Assembly: GCA_021904315.1 (NCBI GenBank)
Contig: CM038915.1
Coordinates: 12,772,001 to 12,836,000 of the forward strand
Direction of reading: 5' to 3'
Length of the DNA stretch: 64,000 bases
Origin: Sphagnum magellanicum
Taxonomy: Eukaryota > Streptophyta > Sphagnopsida > Sphagnales > Sphagnaceae
The notes below the pieces were generated by a model. It saw only the letters and a program-made list of their open reading frames with translations. It was not told the DNA's origin and did no database searches. Numbering within the stretch: position 1 is the stretch's first letter; every line of letters begins with the position of its first letter. The translations under genes were made by a program, and so were the position numbers. Below, one piece after another: positions 1 to 11,751 of this stretch.

Positions 1-2450
1 CCTGATTATAACCTTATGATTGATTGACTTCTTCATCTGATAAGGAAAATTATGTATCTGGATTTAAAAGTAATATAAATGGGTGTATGTGTGTATTTTG
101 TCTGTTGGTGTCTGCTTTTTTTTTCCCCCCTTTTCCTCCACCCCCCCCATCCCCGCTCTTTCATGCTTAACTACACACACTTGTTGATCCTCATATACTA
201 ACTTCATAAGTTTTTTTGCGTGTCATGTGAACTTAACACCCATAAGTGTGTACCATTGCGGTTGGAAACCTGGTATGATCAGTGTTGGCCAGATCTGGAT
301 GGATTTTCAACTGGATCCAAAGTCAAGAACCTACCTCAAGACTTGGATTCAGATGTGACAAGGAGAAGCTAGGGTTGGCTAGACTTGGCCTTAGAATTGC
401 CTCGAAAGATTTAAGGCCTTTTTTACATGGGGGTTTATGTCCTAAGTCTAATTAGGGTTTAGGCAAGGTCTTGAATGTAATTAAAGGTTCTATGGCCATT
501 TTGCACTTTGCAATTTCTTAAGGAGAAGTCTCTTCGTTTGACCACCTTTGTAAGTTCTTGGGTACAAGTATATGGGTGAATCCAAAAGATTCAAAATCAC
601 TTAAAAAATCAAGTTTGGAACCGTCCATAATAAGAATAAGCCAAAACCAATCTTAGCCTAAACCCTTTGGGTTCTTTAATGGTTGGACCTATTGACTTGA
701 AACTATTGGTCAAGAACATTTGACCCAACCTTGCAAATTTAATTTTTTGTAAGATTTTGATACTTACACAATTTTTAATTTTACTTGATGTAACACTTAA
801 TAGCTACTTTCACAATTTTCAGTTTTCAACTTGTTGTAAAACTTTACATATATTAAATGTTCAACCTTTGAGGAGTGGTTTGTATACAAGTATATGAGGA
901 AAGCAAACCCTCTTTTCAAACCCAGCCCAAATGCTGTTGAATTTTAAAAAATTGTCAAAACTAAAACGCCACGTTTTGAGTTTTGAAAAACCATGCTCAA
1001 ACTCGCACCTTAAGAACTGGCAAAACTTTTCAAAGAGTCAAGAACTGACACTGGAGGTTCTTTCAAAGAAGAAAAACTAGGTAACCTTGGTTAATCACTG
1101 TGGTTAGCTATGGGACATGAATACAAGCAAATGAATGTTTTGTGTTTGCAATGTGCATAGGATAGTAGGAAAGATCTTGCATGGTGTGCTAGTTCAATTT
1201 GGCAAGCTTTGTAGGTTATATGAATTTGAACACCTAAAATTGTCATATTGACTAGGTTGGACTTGAACTTTTCCTACGCTCTTTTTCTTTAAGAAGAAAG
1301 ATAATTTGAAACTCAAGTTCTCAAGTTGAACTTGATTTTATTAAAAAAAAAATGTTGATTAAAACCCATAAACTACCAGTTCCTACATTCACATGTTCCC
1401 AAACAAAATTGAATTATTATGGAGGCTAGTAGTGGGCTTGGCTCATGGGGTCAGAAGCTTTTAACCTTTGAGAAAGAGAAGATTATTATTGTTGGGCTAG
1501 GATTTGGGCTAGGATTCACGATTAAGAGCCTCTTTGCCGTCTTGTTAGGGCCTCATGTTCGAGGTGAGCTCTATTGTAGGATCTATAGGGGGGGAGTGCT
1601 TGCTTGCTTGCTTGCTATCAAAGAAAACAACAATTTACTTGCACAACAATAGTAGTGAACAATTTTCTTATTTTCTTATACAAGTCACAAGATGCACTTA
1701 TTGGATGATATGAATAATGAGATGCACTTCCAATTCTATTGGAATTTGGTAGATCCTTTAGGGTTTTACCCTCAACCATAGGAGTGGCCATGATCAAATA
1801 ATACATATGTATGTATGCATGCAAGTGTATATGAATGTATTTTCACATTAGAAGTTGGCAATCATATACACATTAGAAAACTGAAGAGTGAACATTTTCT
1901 TGTGCTCGGAAAAAAGGAACCTTACCATGCAAGAAAAGAAGATCTGGATTCGGCAACCCTCGGTCGGTCACAAAACGAAATATATGTTGCTACCCGGTGA
2001 TGAAAATATGCCCAAAATGATTGCCTATTAAGTTATGATGAAGTTGCAAAGACACCTTGATCACCTCCGTGTACATACATACATACAAGTTGATGATGTT
2101 CTGTAGAGTAAATAAGTAAGTAAGTTATTGAAAACCATTTTTGTCATTTCCATGTGCAAGAAGAAGACCAAGTAACCAATCAAAGTTTCATTTTATGCCA
2201 TGGTATATGTGTGTGTGTGTATGTATGTAGTGTTTTGTGTGTATGTGACCAAGTAACCAAAATTTTTAATTTCCTTATAATGTGACCAAGGGAGTCAATA
2301 GATTTCATTTCCATTATGAAAGGGGGAACTAACATGACCCAAATTCTCAAAAGCATAAAGGTGGACGGTGCAGAAAATTCCCACCCTCATTCCCTCCCCC
2401 AAAGGAGAAGAAAAAGGAAAAAAAAGGAAAAAATTGCCACAAAATGGCAA
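1..2450. other. AT-rich intergenic DNA, no gene seen
   Basis: I find no coding exon or recognisable transposon here. The sequence is AT-rich with short simple repeats, including TG/TATG runs near 2,208-2,245 and a short TAAG-type run near 2,110-2,125. The small open frames show no family motif and no convincing codon structure. Confidence 0.6.
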
Positions 2451-3446
2451 AAACAAAAGCACCCCATTCTCTCCCCTCTCCCTCCCTTCCTCCCCCACCC
2501 CGCCTCTCCTTCCCGTCCTTCCCTCTCCTTCTCTCTTCTCTCGTCCGTCTCTCATATGTTTGTGTGTGTGTGTGTGTGTGTGCGTGCGCGCTTTTCTCTG
2601 TGCCCAGAGAGTTCGTGACTTCGTTGTCTTGAGAGTTTGATTGTTGTTTGTTTCGTCAGTTGCGGGGTGGTCTGTTGTAATCAGGCAAAGTAAGCGGTGG
2701 AGTTTCTGACCCAGCGGGATTTTTTTTTTCTTTTTTCAAGAAGAAGAGGAAGAAAGGAACTTGGCGAGGAAGAAGAAAGAAGAAGAGAAAGGAAGAAGAC
2801 GAAAAGGACGAAGAAGAGGAGGAGGCAGAAGAAGAGGAGGAGGAGGAGGGAAGATAGGATGGAATATTTTTTCTCTTGTTGTTGTGGTTGTAGGATTTCA
2901 GTTTTTTCCTTCTTTTTGGGTTTCACAATTCTCTCTCATGAGCTACTCTCCTCCAGTTTCATCTCGCATAATATCTCAGCTCCCGCGTGCTCGATTTCCA
3001 TATCTAGTTTCCGACTCTAACACACAAACTCTCTAGGCTGTCAATTATTTAAGCAAAACAAACGCGCACATATATATACTTGTCTCACACATACTGCGAC
3101 TCGCGTGCTAGCTCTCAGCTCTTGAAATCGCGATTGTGTGCGTGTGTGCGTGTGTGTGCGTGCGCGTGTGTACAATCATACAATATTACTATTCTCTCTA
3201 GATAGTGTTGGATTCTTTTGTTGTCTCCGGATTGAACCTCGCAGTCAAGTTCAAGAAATACAAGCAGCTGATCTAAAATCAGCCGGTAACAACGTCTTCC
3301 CGAACTCTTGAATCTTGAGTTTTGATTTTCAACACAGTGCGGAGTCTGCCAGCATCAAACGCAAGCATGCACTACCAAGTAATATAGACAGAGAGACTAC
3401 AGTCTAGACTCTAGAGACAGAGAGGAGCTCGAGACACACAAGGATT

Positions 3447-3477
<31 letters not shown>

Positions 3478-4478
3478 AAGGAGAGACGGACACATCTCTG
3501 CACACTCGTCGACAATCGTCGACAACCGCTAGCTAGCTTGTGTTGTTGTTGTGGATTCCATATCTATGTCACCCACTATGCGCATACGCAGCCACGAAAT
3601 TATCAGCCACCAACAACAGAAACGACGAGCACGCAGCTTGCTTTCGGATCAGGTAATTTGCAGCCAGATTTTGCCCTTCCTCCTGCTCCTCCTCCTCGCT
3701 AGCTTTGCTTACACACTGACCTGTAGCTAGGTTTTTGTTGCCCGCAGAATTTTGTTTTTCAGCTTTGTAGATACGGTCCGTGAGATGCACCAGCAGCCTG
3801 CACAGGCTACAATGACTAGCTAGCTGCGTCGCCATTGAATCTGCAGCTGCAGAGTTAGAAGAACTCACATTGGGTCGTCGTCGACTAGCAGTGGTGCAAC
3901 TTATACGTCATCTTCCTGAAGTTGAGCAGCTTCTTAGCTAAAGAGAACGCTGTAAAAGACGGCCAGTTTAGAATCGCAGGGTTCAAACAGCAGCTTCTTC
4001 AGCTGTTCTTGAATTTGCTGGTTGGTTTTGGAGAGAAGAATTTCAAGGAATCGGAAGAGCCAAGAGACGACGACGACTCTACTACCAACAAAGGAACAAG
4101 CTGTACAGCTTGTTTGCGAGTATGAGTGAGGATTGAGTGATGAATCTAGAACGGTCCGCGATCGAGAGTCTGGGTTTTTTTGGACAGTTTTTGGGTTGTA
4201 GCTGTATTGACTAAGATCGATCATGCATGGGGTTGATCCGTAGCAGAAGATCAGAGTGTATTGCACAGTTTTCTTGCACAAGAGCTTTGAATTTCCAGGA
4301 GCTAGCTAAGTTATAAAGCTCCCTTGAAGGATCGCGCAGCTTGTTGTCGTAACTGCTTATTGCAGTTTCGAGTATACAGCTACTGCTTCTCAATGATGCA
4401 GCGGCAGCATTTTATCTACCGAGTGCAGCACTAGTCTCGAGGGGTTGAACTGACTTTGTTGTACATGCTGCAGGCGCA
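2450..4478 (+). promoter_or_regulatory. Probable promoter and long 5' leader of the MYB-CC gene
   Basis: Composition shifts here from AT-rich to a pyrimidine-rich tract (about 2,460-2,560), a (TG)n run (2,558-2,583), GA/AG-rich purine tracts (2,740-2,850), a (GATA)/(GA) run (3,445-3,480) and then CAG/CTG-rich unstructured sequence up to the ATG at 4,479. Such pyrimidine-rich and microsatellite-rich leaders are common in plant genes. Several upstream ATGs exist, and leader introns are possible but I cannot fix their borders. The transcription start is not determined. Confidence 0.4.
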
Positions 4479-5754
4479 ATGTATCATCATCATCATCATA
4501 CCAAGAGGTTCAATGCAGTCACAGCAGCAGCAGCAACAAACTTTGCGTCGTCGGCCAATCAGACTAGTCCAGCCGGGGGTGGTGGTTCTTCAGGTGCAGC
4601 AGCAGCAGCAGCAGCAAAACAGCGGTTACGATGGTCTCCAGAGCTGCACGAGCGGTTTGTAGATGCCGTGTCACAGCTCGGCGGACCTGATAGTAAGTGC
4701 TCAGCTCGAAGTAGCCGGAGCAGAACATAATCTTTTTGCTTGCAACCCATTTAGTATACTCTCGCAACAACAACAACAACAAACAAACAAACAAACAAAC
4801 AAACAACAATCTTCAAAACAAAAAAATCTAGTGCTCGCTCGGTCCACCGTCCCAGCAACAAGCAACTGCTAATTGCTTGCTGCATGTGGACAGCTTGCTT
4901 GAAAGGACCACACGGGTGTCAAAGATCTAGTAGAGCTAGCTTGGGATCAGTCCCTTGCACCAGGTTTTGCAACAAGTCTCAGATCATGAGCATTTTCAGC
5001 AATTTTGATGAAGCATTTCAGACAGTATCATGCTGTACAAGTTAGTTTCAAAAGGAACAATCTTTGGAGCTCTAGTAGGAATTACTAGGGTCCTCGATGA
5101 TCATGACAACCAGGCAGTCGTCGTCTGTCCATGCATGCATGCTCGCTTGCTGGGTGGCTCATCATTTCTCTCTCCATGATGAGATGATCAGTTTCTTCTG
5201 AATTAGTACCTTGCCTTCTGATCATCCAGAGCTTGCTCCAAGAACTTCTCGGACTCTAGTAGCAGCTAGCACCGCCCCTCTTGCGGCAGGTGCAAGGATC
5301 ATGTTTGAAGGCAAGTTTTTTTGGAGAGGTCTTGATTGATGAACAGCTCCAGCTGCAGCTTCAGATGATATCTAAGTTGATTCAGGCTTGATAAATTGGC
5401 AGGAGCAACACCAAAAGGAGTACTGCGGTTAATGGGAGTGCAAGGACTTACAATCTATCATGTGAAGAGCCATTTGCAGGCAGGCAAAACAACACACTCC
5501 TCCTCCTCCTCCTCTTCTTCTTCTTCAAGTCTTCTTCCCTGGAGTAGAACTTAGACTCCATTTCTTCTTCTTCTTCTTCTTCGTGTTTAACATTGTACAC
5601 TTTCTAGTGCACTGGTACAATAACATATTTAAGTGTTTGTCTTCTTTGAACATTCTCTTTGAAATTATCTTGGATTTGTCAGTCTTTTTTTATCTCTTCA
5701 GAATTAATTTTAGCAGATTCTGGACAATGTTGTTTGTCAAAGAAGATATATCAT

Positions 5755-5787
<33 letters not shown>

Positions 5788-8280
5788 TTGATTTGAAGCT
5801 TCAAGATTGATTGATTTGCAGAAATATCGATTGGCAAAGTATGTCCCGGATTCTGCATCAGATGGTGAGCTTCCAGTACTTCTATCCCGGAGATTCTTGT
5901 TCATAAACGAAATAGATCTCAAAATTTCTGAAGAGGCTCTTGGCAAAATTCATCTCTGCATTTTTTTGTGTACATGTCTTTAGGCCAGTATGCATCTGAT
6001 CTGATCAAGTGGTGCCATTGTTAATTTGTTTCCAACTTTGCTGAAATTTTCTCAAGTGATACAGTGCCATTTGTTGTTTCCAACCTTTGCTGATTTCTCA
6101 AGCACTGGTGCCATGAGTGTTACAGTTTCCTGAAGTTGTTGATTTCTCATCTGAATGGGGATCATGATTCTAAATTTTGGTTCTCGAGAAATCTTTGTGT
6201 GTTATATGGTGTACTGAAATTAATATAGACTCGGATTGTGTTGATTTTGATGTGCCATGATATGATCCAAGGTGGTACTAGTAAGGTGGATCAGAAGTCT
6301 AACAAGAAGAAGAATCCAGCAGCAGCTGCTCAGCCTGACATAATTCTTCCTGCTTCAGATTCAACATCGTAAGTCTCAGGCCAAGTTTGGAGTTTCCTAT
6401 TTTCTTCTTGATTTGTAAAACTCTTAGTAATAAGACTCTGTGATTCTCTTTTGTGGTGTTCACTGGTTCAGGGTTCATCATGGTTGATACTTGCAAAATG
6501 TGGATAACAATGGTTGATGAACTCTCTTCAGTTCTCCACCAGCTGCAAAACTGCACTTGGCCCATCATTTGTAGCTCTGAAATTGCAGTTGTCAAATTCA
6601 GTAACAATACTAATGTGGGATATGTCACCAGCCTGTGTTGTGTTGAAGCTTTGACTCCAAGACTTCCTTTCTTTTGGGGAATCCAAGGAGAGAAAAATCT
6701 TTGATCTCTGACTGTTCAAATGGGGTTTTTTTTTCTTTTTTGTGTGTGGGTTTCTTTTCTTGACAGGGGCGTACAAGTTGATGATGCGTCACGCATGCAA
6801 ATGGAAGTGCAGAAGCGGCTACATGAGCAGCTTGAGGTAACTTGTGCATCAAAATCTCATCGTTGTTGGAATTTGTTACAAGTTTCTGTTTGACTGTCTC
6901 ATGCGTGCAAAAAAAATCTTGTAGAGTGCTTGCCTAAACTCCAAGTAAACTTGTGGGTGGTTTTCTGTTTTGTCATACTAGGTACAGCGCCATCTGCAGC
7001 TGCGTATTGATGCACAGTCAAAGTATTTAAAGAAAATTATTGAAGAGCAGCAAAGGGTTGGTGGCAGCACCAACACCACGACTACCATGACCACACATGA
7101 TGACACAATATTACACACAGTTGCAGCAGCTTCTGTGAATGAACAAGGACTTGGAAGGAGTCACTCCCTGATAGCAGCAGCTGATGATCAGGAGCCATCA
7201 TCAAATGAGGAGGCCTGCATTGTGTGCCAGGATGATGATGATGACAAGAAGCAGCAGCAGCATGATCAGCACCAAATTCCTGATCTTAGACTCTCAGTAG
7301 TAGTAACTCCAGGAGAAGAAGCTGGCATAGTGACAGATGATGATGCTTATAAGCTGGCTTGTTCAAAGGCCAGCAGCAATGAACAAGCTGGTGCCAGTAT
7401 TAGCCCCCCAAGTATCAGGGAGCTTCATTTTGGGATAATGAGGTCATCAGAATCAACAACAAGTCAAGCTTCTTCTGCTCGTACAACCACCCAGCTACAA
7501 CAACAACAACAACAACAGCATCAATCCCCACGAGTTGCACAGTATAACATGGGTACAGGAAATTTATATTCCGCATCTTTAAATTCAACATTCACAAGCT
7601 CTTGGACACCAAGCAGTCAATCACCATCAAAACGGACACGGTTTGCAGGTCATGGTGAAATAGTAGCTACTGGACAACAACCTGGCTCGTCTCAATCTGT
7701 GTCTTCAGAATCGGAGCCAGTAGTGCAACAGCATGATGGAGGAATCATGGTGGCAACCTGCACCACATCCAGTGGTGGCAGTGACTTCCAACACCAATCA
7801 ATTCATCTGGTTCAAAAAGGTGTCACACCAGGATTTCCACTGTCAAGCCCAGCTTCAAACTGTGACCACTCTGATTTCAAATTGGCCATGGATTTCCCAC
7901 TGGGGGGCGGCAGCAGCAGCAGCAACTTGCAACAAGCCCCACCTGCAAATTTAGCTGCAGCTCTGTATACATCCCAAACATCTGATCTCCATTCTTTGAC
8001 AGGTGATGATTTGACACTCCGACCACTTAGAAGCAGCAGCAGCTTGCAAGGGTCACACATTGTAGCAATGGATCAGCAGTGGGCTGAACGACCTAGTACT
8101 ACTACTCCTGAGTCTGATTCAGCTTCCCACGCAGTTAGACAAATGTTCAGCAGGTGGGAGGAGAATAGTGGCAAATCCAGTAGCACACTCTCAGGGGAAA
8201 ACTTAGTGATGGAAAAAACACCAAACCAAAAAGTCTTCAGTAAATTAGCTCCTGGGGAGGTGAAACAAAACCAGCTGTAA
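4479..8280 (+). CDS. MYB-CC (GARP) transcription factor, PHR1/PHL-like
   Basis: This is a nuclear DNA-binding protein of the family that controls phosphate-starvation genes and binds P1BS-type sites (GNATATNC) as a dimer. Exons joined by frame and splice consensus are 4479-4692, 5403-5479, 5822-5864, 6272-6368, 6767-6836 and 6982-8280, giving 599 aa and ending in TAA. Residues about 47-104 form the GARP MYB domain, starting [18 protein letters not shown] and ending in the [11 protein letters not shown] signature. Residues about 145-192 form the coiled-coil with the hallmark LHEQLE. Lys160, His163 and Arg170 correspond to the KHR residues that in Arabidopsis PHR1 contact SPX/inositol pyrophosphate. 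The MYB domain lies close to the N-terminus, as in PHL2/PHL3-type members and unlike AtPHR1. The C-terminal 400 residues, all in the last exon, are low-complexity (poly-Gln near 7495-7520, Ser/Gln/Asp runs) without a domain. The intron after exon 2 begins with GC. ATG 4479 is the first in-frame ATG giving an uninterrupted path into the MYB domain. Confidence 0.93.
5480..5821 (+). other. GC-AG intron within the MYB domain
   Basis: Exon 2 must end at ...HLQ (CAG, 5477-5479) because exon 3 continues KYRLAKY from 5822. The base pair after CAG is GC, not GT (CAG|GCAGGC), and the acceptor is TTTGCAG. There is no GT nearby that keeps the frame. A (GA)n tract lies at about 5755-5781 and a TTC tract at 5505-5582. 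Confidence 0.85.
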
Positions 8281-8346
8281 AGAAAAAAAGCACACATTTT
8301 TATGGGTCAATATGGTTCCAACCCAAATTTGTTGTGAAACAGAGAG

Positions 8347-8396
<50 letters not shown>

Positions 8397-9165
8397 AGGG
8401 ATGGTGGGGAAATCAAACCAAATTCATTCAACCTTGGTTGTTGCCATACCCTTTTGTTCAGACTCTCAAGAGAAGGCACAGTGTTGTAGGGGGAATAGGT
8501 AGTTAGTTTGTTTTAGTTGTAGGGTATCATTAGGATATCATTTACAAACAGGTGGGTGTTAGAAGGGCCTGGGGAAATGGCACAAGAGCTAAGAAAGAAA
8601 GAGGGAGAAAACATGGGGCAGCAGTGGCCATGAGTCTCCAACAAGTTTGTTACAATCCCACTCAAATTTGTGCTCACAAGATCTCCTTCTGATCTTCATT
8701 GTGGTCAGGAGAAACAGTACAATTGGAACGAGAAAAAGGAGAGCATTCTTCACACTTTGACATTGATGCATGACACTTTTGACAATTTTTGAAGCTTTCA
8801 ATTTTTGGAGCAAAATACTCTCTTTTTGTTTGTGTGTGTGTGTGTGTGGTAGATCCTTTCATAGTTGGTATGACGAAAGGAAGAGAAACCTGCTTGTCCC
8901 CTAATTCAATAACTTTATTCCCAACACTGAATTTTACTCCCTACCTTTCTAATCTTCTCTTCTCCCTAAATTTTCCCAAAAATGTCTGCAGCAAAGCACA
9001 CAAAGAAATCACATCATTAGATTCATGGCCATCCAGCCAACCGCAAAGGAAAAAGGTAGAAATGTGCATTGCTCTAGAAACATTCAAATGTCCGGTATGA
9101 ATGGGTCCCAAATTGGACTAGAAAATTGGGTAATAATATACATATATTGCACCTTCCAACCCTCC
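8281..9165 (+). other. 3' flank of MYB-CC gene, (AG)n microsatellite, no further gene
   Basis: The sequence after the stop probably includes the 3' UTR. A long (AG)n run occupies about 8341-8394 and a (TG)n run 8829-8848. No additional coding exon is seen. The LINE begins near the end of this stretch. Confidence 0.5.
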
Positions 9166-9228
9166 TTTCCACCCAATGGTATTGATTGTGAACAGTTGAA
9201 TGTTGACATCACACTAGTTGAAGTACAG

Positions 9229-11175
9229 TAGGCGTTCAAAAAGCTAAAACGACACAAAGCTACAAGCATTGATGGCATCAAACCAGAGTTCCTTTTGGAT
9301 GCGGCTGTTGCCTTGCAACAACCACTATTGATTGCTTTTAACAAAATCCTGTGCGAGGGTTATTGTGAATCACTTTCTGTTGGGATCATACATGCACTAT
9401 ACAAAGGGGGTGATAATAGTCAGTTTGACAATTACAGGGGGATCACAGTAGGACCAGTCTTAGCCAAGGTGTTTGGAATGATTCTTGAGTCCCGCATGAG
9501 TCAATGGGCGGAGACCAATGATTTACGCGCAAAGGGACAAGCTGGTTTCAGAAAGGACTTTAGGACAACAAATAATTTGTTTATTCTTCGCACTTTGATC
9601 GAACAAGCCAGATTTTAGAAAAAGAAGCTATACACTTGTTTTGTGGACTTCAAAAAAGCCTTTGATACAGTACCAAGGGACCTGTTGTGGCAGGTGCTGG
9701 AGGGACTTGGCATCAGTGGGCGGATACTGGAGTGCTTGCGCTCCATGTATCGTCAAGACCAGGCCTGCCTACACCATCCAGAGGAGGGGCTCACGCCCTC
9801 TTTTTTCTGCCGCATCGGAGTGAAACAAGGATGCCCCCTCAGCCCACTCCTGTTTGGCCTCTTCATAGATGGCCTAGAGAAACATCTGAATGCTTTGGAG
9901 GGTGACACACCACCAATGTTGGGACAGCTAGCTGTTCGCTTGCTTTTGTATGCGTCTGTCTTAGCTCTCATGTCACACACTCCTGCTGGATTACAGAAAC
10001 AACTGGATGTCTTGTAAGCTTTTTGCTGTGAGTGTCAGTTGACTGTGAATGTCAAGAAAACCAAGGTTGTTGTGTTTGAAGCACGCAAGTCTGTGTGTTA
10101 GGATTTTCAGTATGAGGGCGAAGCTCTAGAGCAACTAAATTCTTTCAAGTATCTAGGTGTTGAGCTGCACGGCACAAAAGGTATGCAAGCGGCAATACAA
10201 CGGTTAGCAATGTCAGGGAAAAAGGCAGTTTTTGCATTGCGGCGCAGATGCGCAGAACTGCGCATCTCTGACCCAGCATTACAATGCCAGCTGTTTGATG
10301 CACTAGTCAAACCAGTGCTTAGCTATGGGTGTGAAGTATGGTTAGACCACATAGCACGCGAATAATTAGAGGTGGTTCATCGGGCTTTTCTGAAGTCGTT
10401 GCTGGGGGTCAACACCACGACATCCAGTTACGTCGTGCTGGCAGAGTTTGGCAGGTTTCCCCTAGCAATATTTTGGTGGCAATAGACCATGCACTTTCTC
10501 TCACGTGTCAGTTCTGAGGTACACTCAGATCGCATGCTCAGGCTAGCTTATGATGTACAGCTGCAGTTGCTTGCAGCCAAGCAACAAGTCTTACTCGGGA
10601 ACCATAGTGCTATGGGTAGAAAGAGTCGATTGCCTACTTGTTGGCTAGCACAAGTAGATGAACAACTGTCGATGTACAATTTGTGCATCAATAACGATCA
10701 GCTGCCACCAAGTGCTCGCTTCAAGCAGTTGGCTGAAAGGCAATACATTGTACACCATCAAGTAGCTACAGTTGACTCCAGTCAAGTGAGAGCCTATCTG
10801 GGGTTGAATAGTTCAGCACAGTATGGGTACAAAGAATACCTCTCCAAGGTAGACAATGCACAGCTTAGGAGAAGCTTGGCACGTTTTCGTTGTGCGAATC
10901 ACAAGCTGCAGATTGAGCTAGGAAGGCAAGTCAAGCCAGTGAAGGTGCCAATGCAGCAACGTTACTGCAAATTGTGTGACTTGGGTGCAGTTGAAGATGA
11001 GGACCACTTCTTGTTGGTTTGCCCTGCTTATCAAAGTGTTCGAGAGAAGTTTAGAGGTTCATTGCCACTAACTGCCATCACACCTTTGGCTGAATTACTG
11101 AGCTGTCAGCAACAAGGCATCCTTGCTAGATTTTTAGTACAATGTCAAACAATTAGATCTGAATTGCTTCATTAG
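9229..11175 (+). pseudogene. LINE reverse transcriptase ORF with six in-frame stops
   Basis: This is the ORF2-like frame of the element above. Stops are TAG at 9229, 9616, 10099 and 10483 and TAA at 10015 and 10363; no TGA occurs in frame. Each sits where Gln (CAG/CAA) is the most natural residue, for example in VEVQ-stop-AFKKL and HIARE-stop-LEVV. I counted about 45 CAR codons, 3 CGA and about 6 TGG in the same frame, so Gln codons are the main single-transition targets. CpG-containing codons are still frequent, which argues against old, fully methylated decay. Confidence 0.85.
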
Positions 11176-11237
11176 ACATAACGTCAATTGGGCTCTGGCC
11201 CGGGTGCTGTTTGGCCCACTTAATGACGCTAAATTGT

Positions 11238-11257
11238 AAGTAAGTAAGTAAGTAATG
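11238..11257 (+). repeat. (TAAG)n LINE tail
   Basis: About five TAAG/GTAA units follow the LINE 3' UTR directly, like the simple-repeat tails of many LINEs. Similar short TAAG tracts occur near 2110, 38200, 39555, 40628 and 51058 without LINE sequence beside them. Confidence 0.7.
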
Positions 11258-11751
11258 AAGACTTGAAATGTCCCTCTCTTGGGGAACAAAGTTGTTGTTA
11301 CCCAATCTATGAACAAAGTTCTTATAACCAAAATCTTTGATTCATTCTCTATCTATTCAGAATCTTCAGGAGATAGAATTTTATCACAAACCATTTTTAC
11401 ACACCAAAGTGCTTCTTAGACCCAAAAAAAGGCTAATGAATATTGTGTTAGGATGTGAGTATGCATCAAGACACAGCTGCCTGCTGCCACTCGAGCTAGA
11501 CTTTTTGTAAAATCTGCAACAGGTAATAAAATTCTTCTGGAGATAGACAAAAGTTTTATGTCAGGGTGACTGGTTTTCAATCTTAGAAGAACAAGAAGAT
11601 GTTGACAAAATTGCTCTGAAGATGATTCTTGTCTAGTTATGCTCTGTCGAGTGAGTGAAAATTTTGGTCCTGTCTTCAAATTTGCCGGATAATTACACTG
11701 AAATTCATAAACAAAATCCGAAAGGAAAAAGGGAAAAACCCAACTCTGTTC

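Larger units (their letters stand above)
9172..11258 (+). mobile_element. 5'-truncated LINE (non-LTR retrotransposon) with TAAG-repeat tail
   Basis: One reading frame runs from about 9172 to TAG 11173-11175 and encodes the reverse transcriptase and C-terminal part of a LINE ORF2. An RT N-terminal motif (AFKKLKRHKATSIDGIKPEF) begins at 9232. Finger and palm motifs follow, then motif A (FVDFKKAFD, about 9640-9666), motif B (GVKQGCPLSPLLFG, about 9814-9857) and a C-terminal CCHC-like zinc motif (CKLCD...HFLLVCPAY, about 10969-11031). The endonuclease domain is missing, so the copy is 5'-truncated. The short 3' UTR ends in a (TAAG)n tail at about 11,238-11,257. The frame is never shifted but has in-frame TAR codons at 9229, 9616, 10015, 10099, 10363 and 10483, and the catalytic YxDD is replaced by YASV (9949-9960). 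It is therefore a dead or highly unusual copy. Confidence 0.93.

Noticed and set aside
1419..1652. 77-aa ORF
   Set aside because: It has no recognisable motif, lies in AT-rich intergenic DNA and shows no splice partner.
9229..11175. A host genetic code in which TAA/TAG encode Gln
   Set aside because: The HAP8-like and MYB-CC exons have hundreds of Gln codons and no internal TAA or TAG, and the MYB-CC frame ends at TAA. If reassignment applies at all, it would concern the origin of the LINE only.
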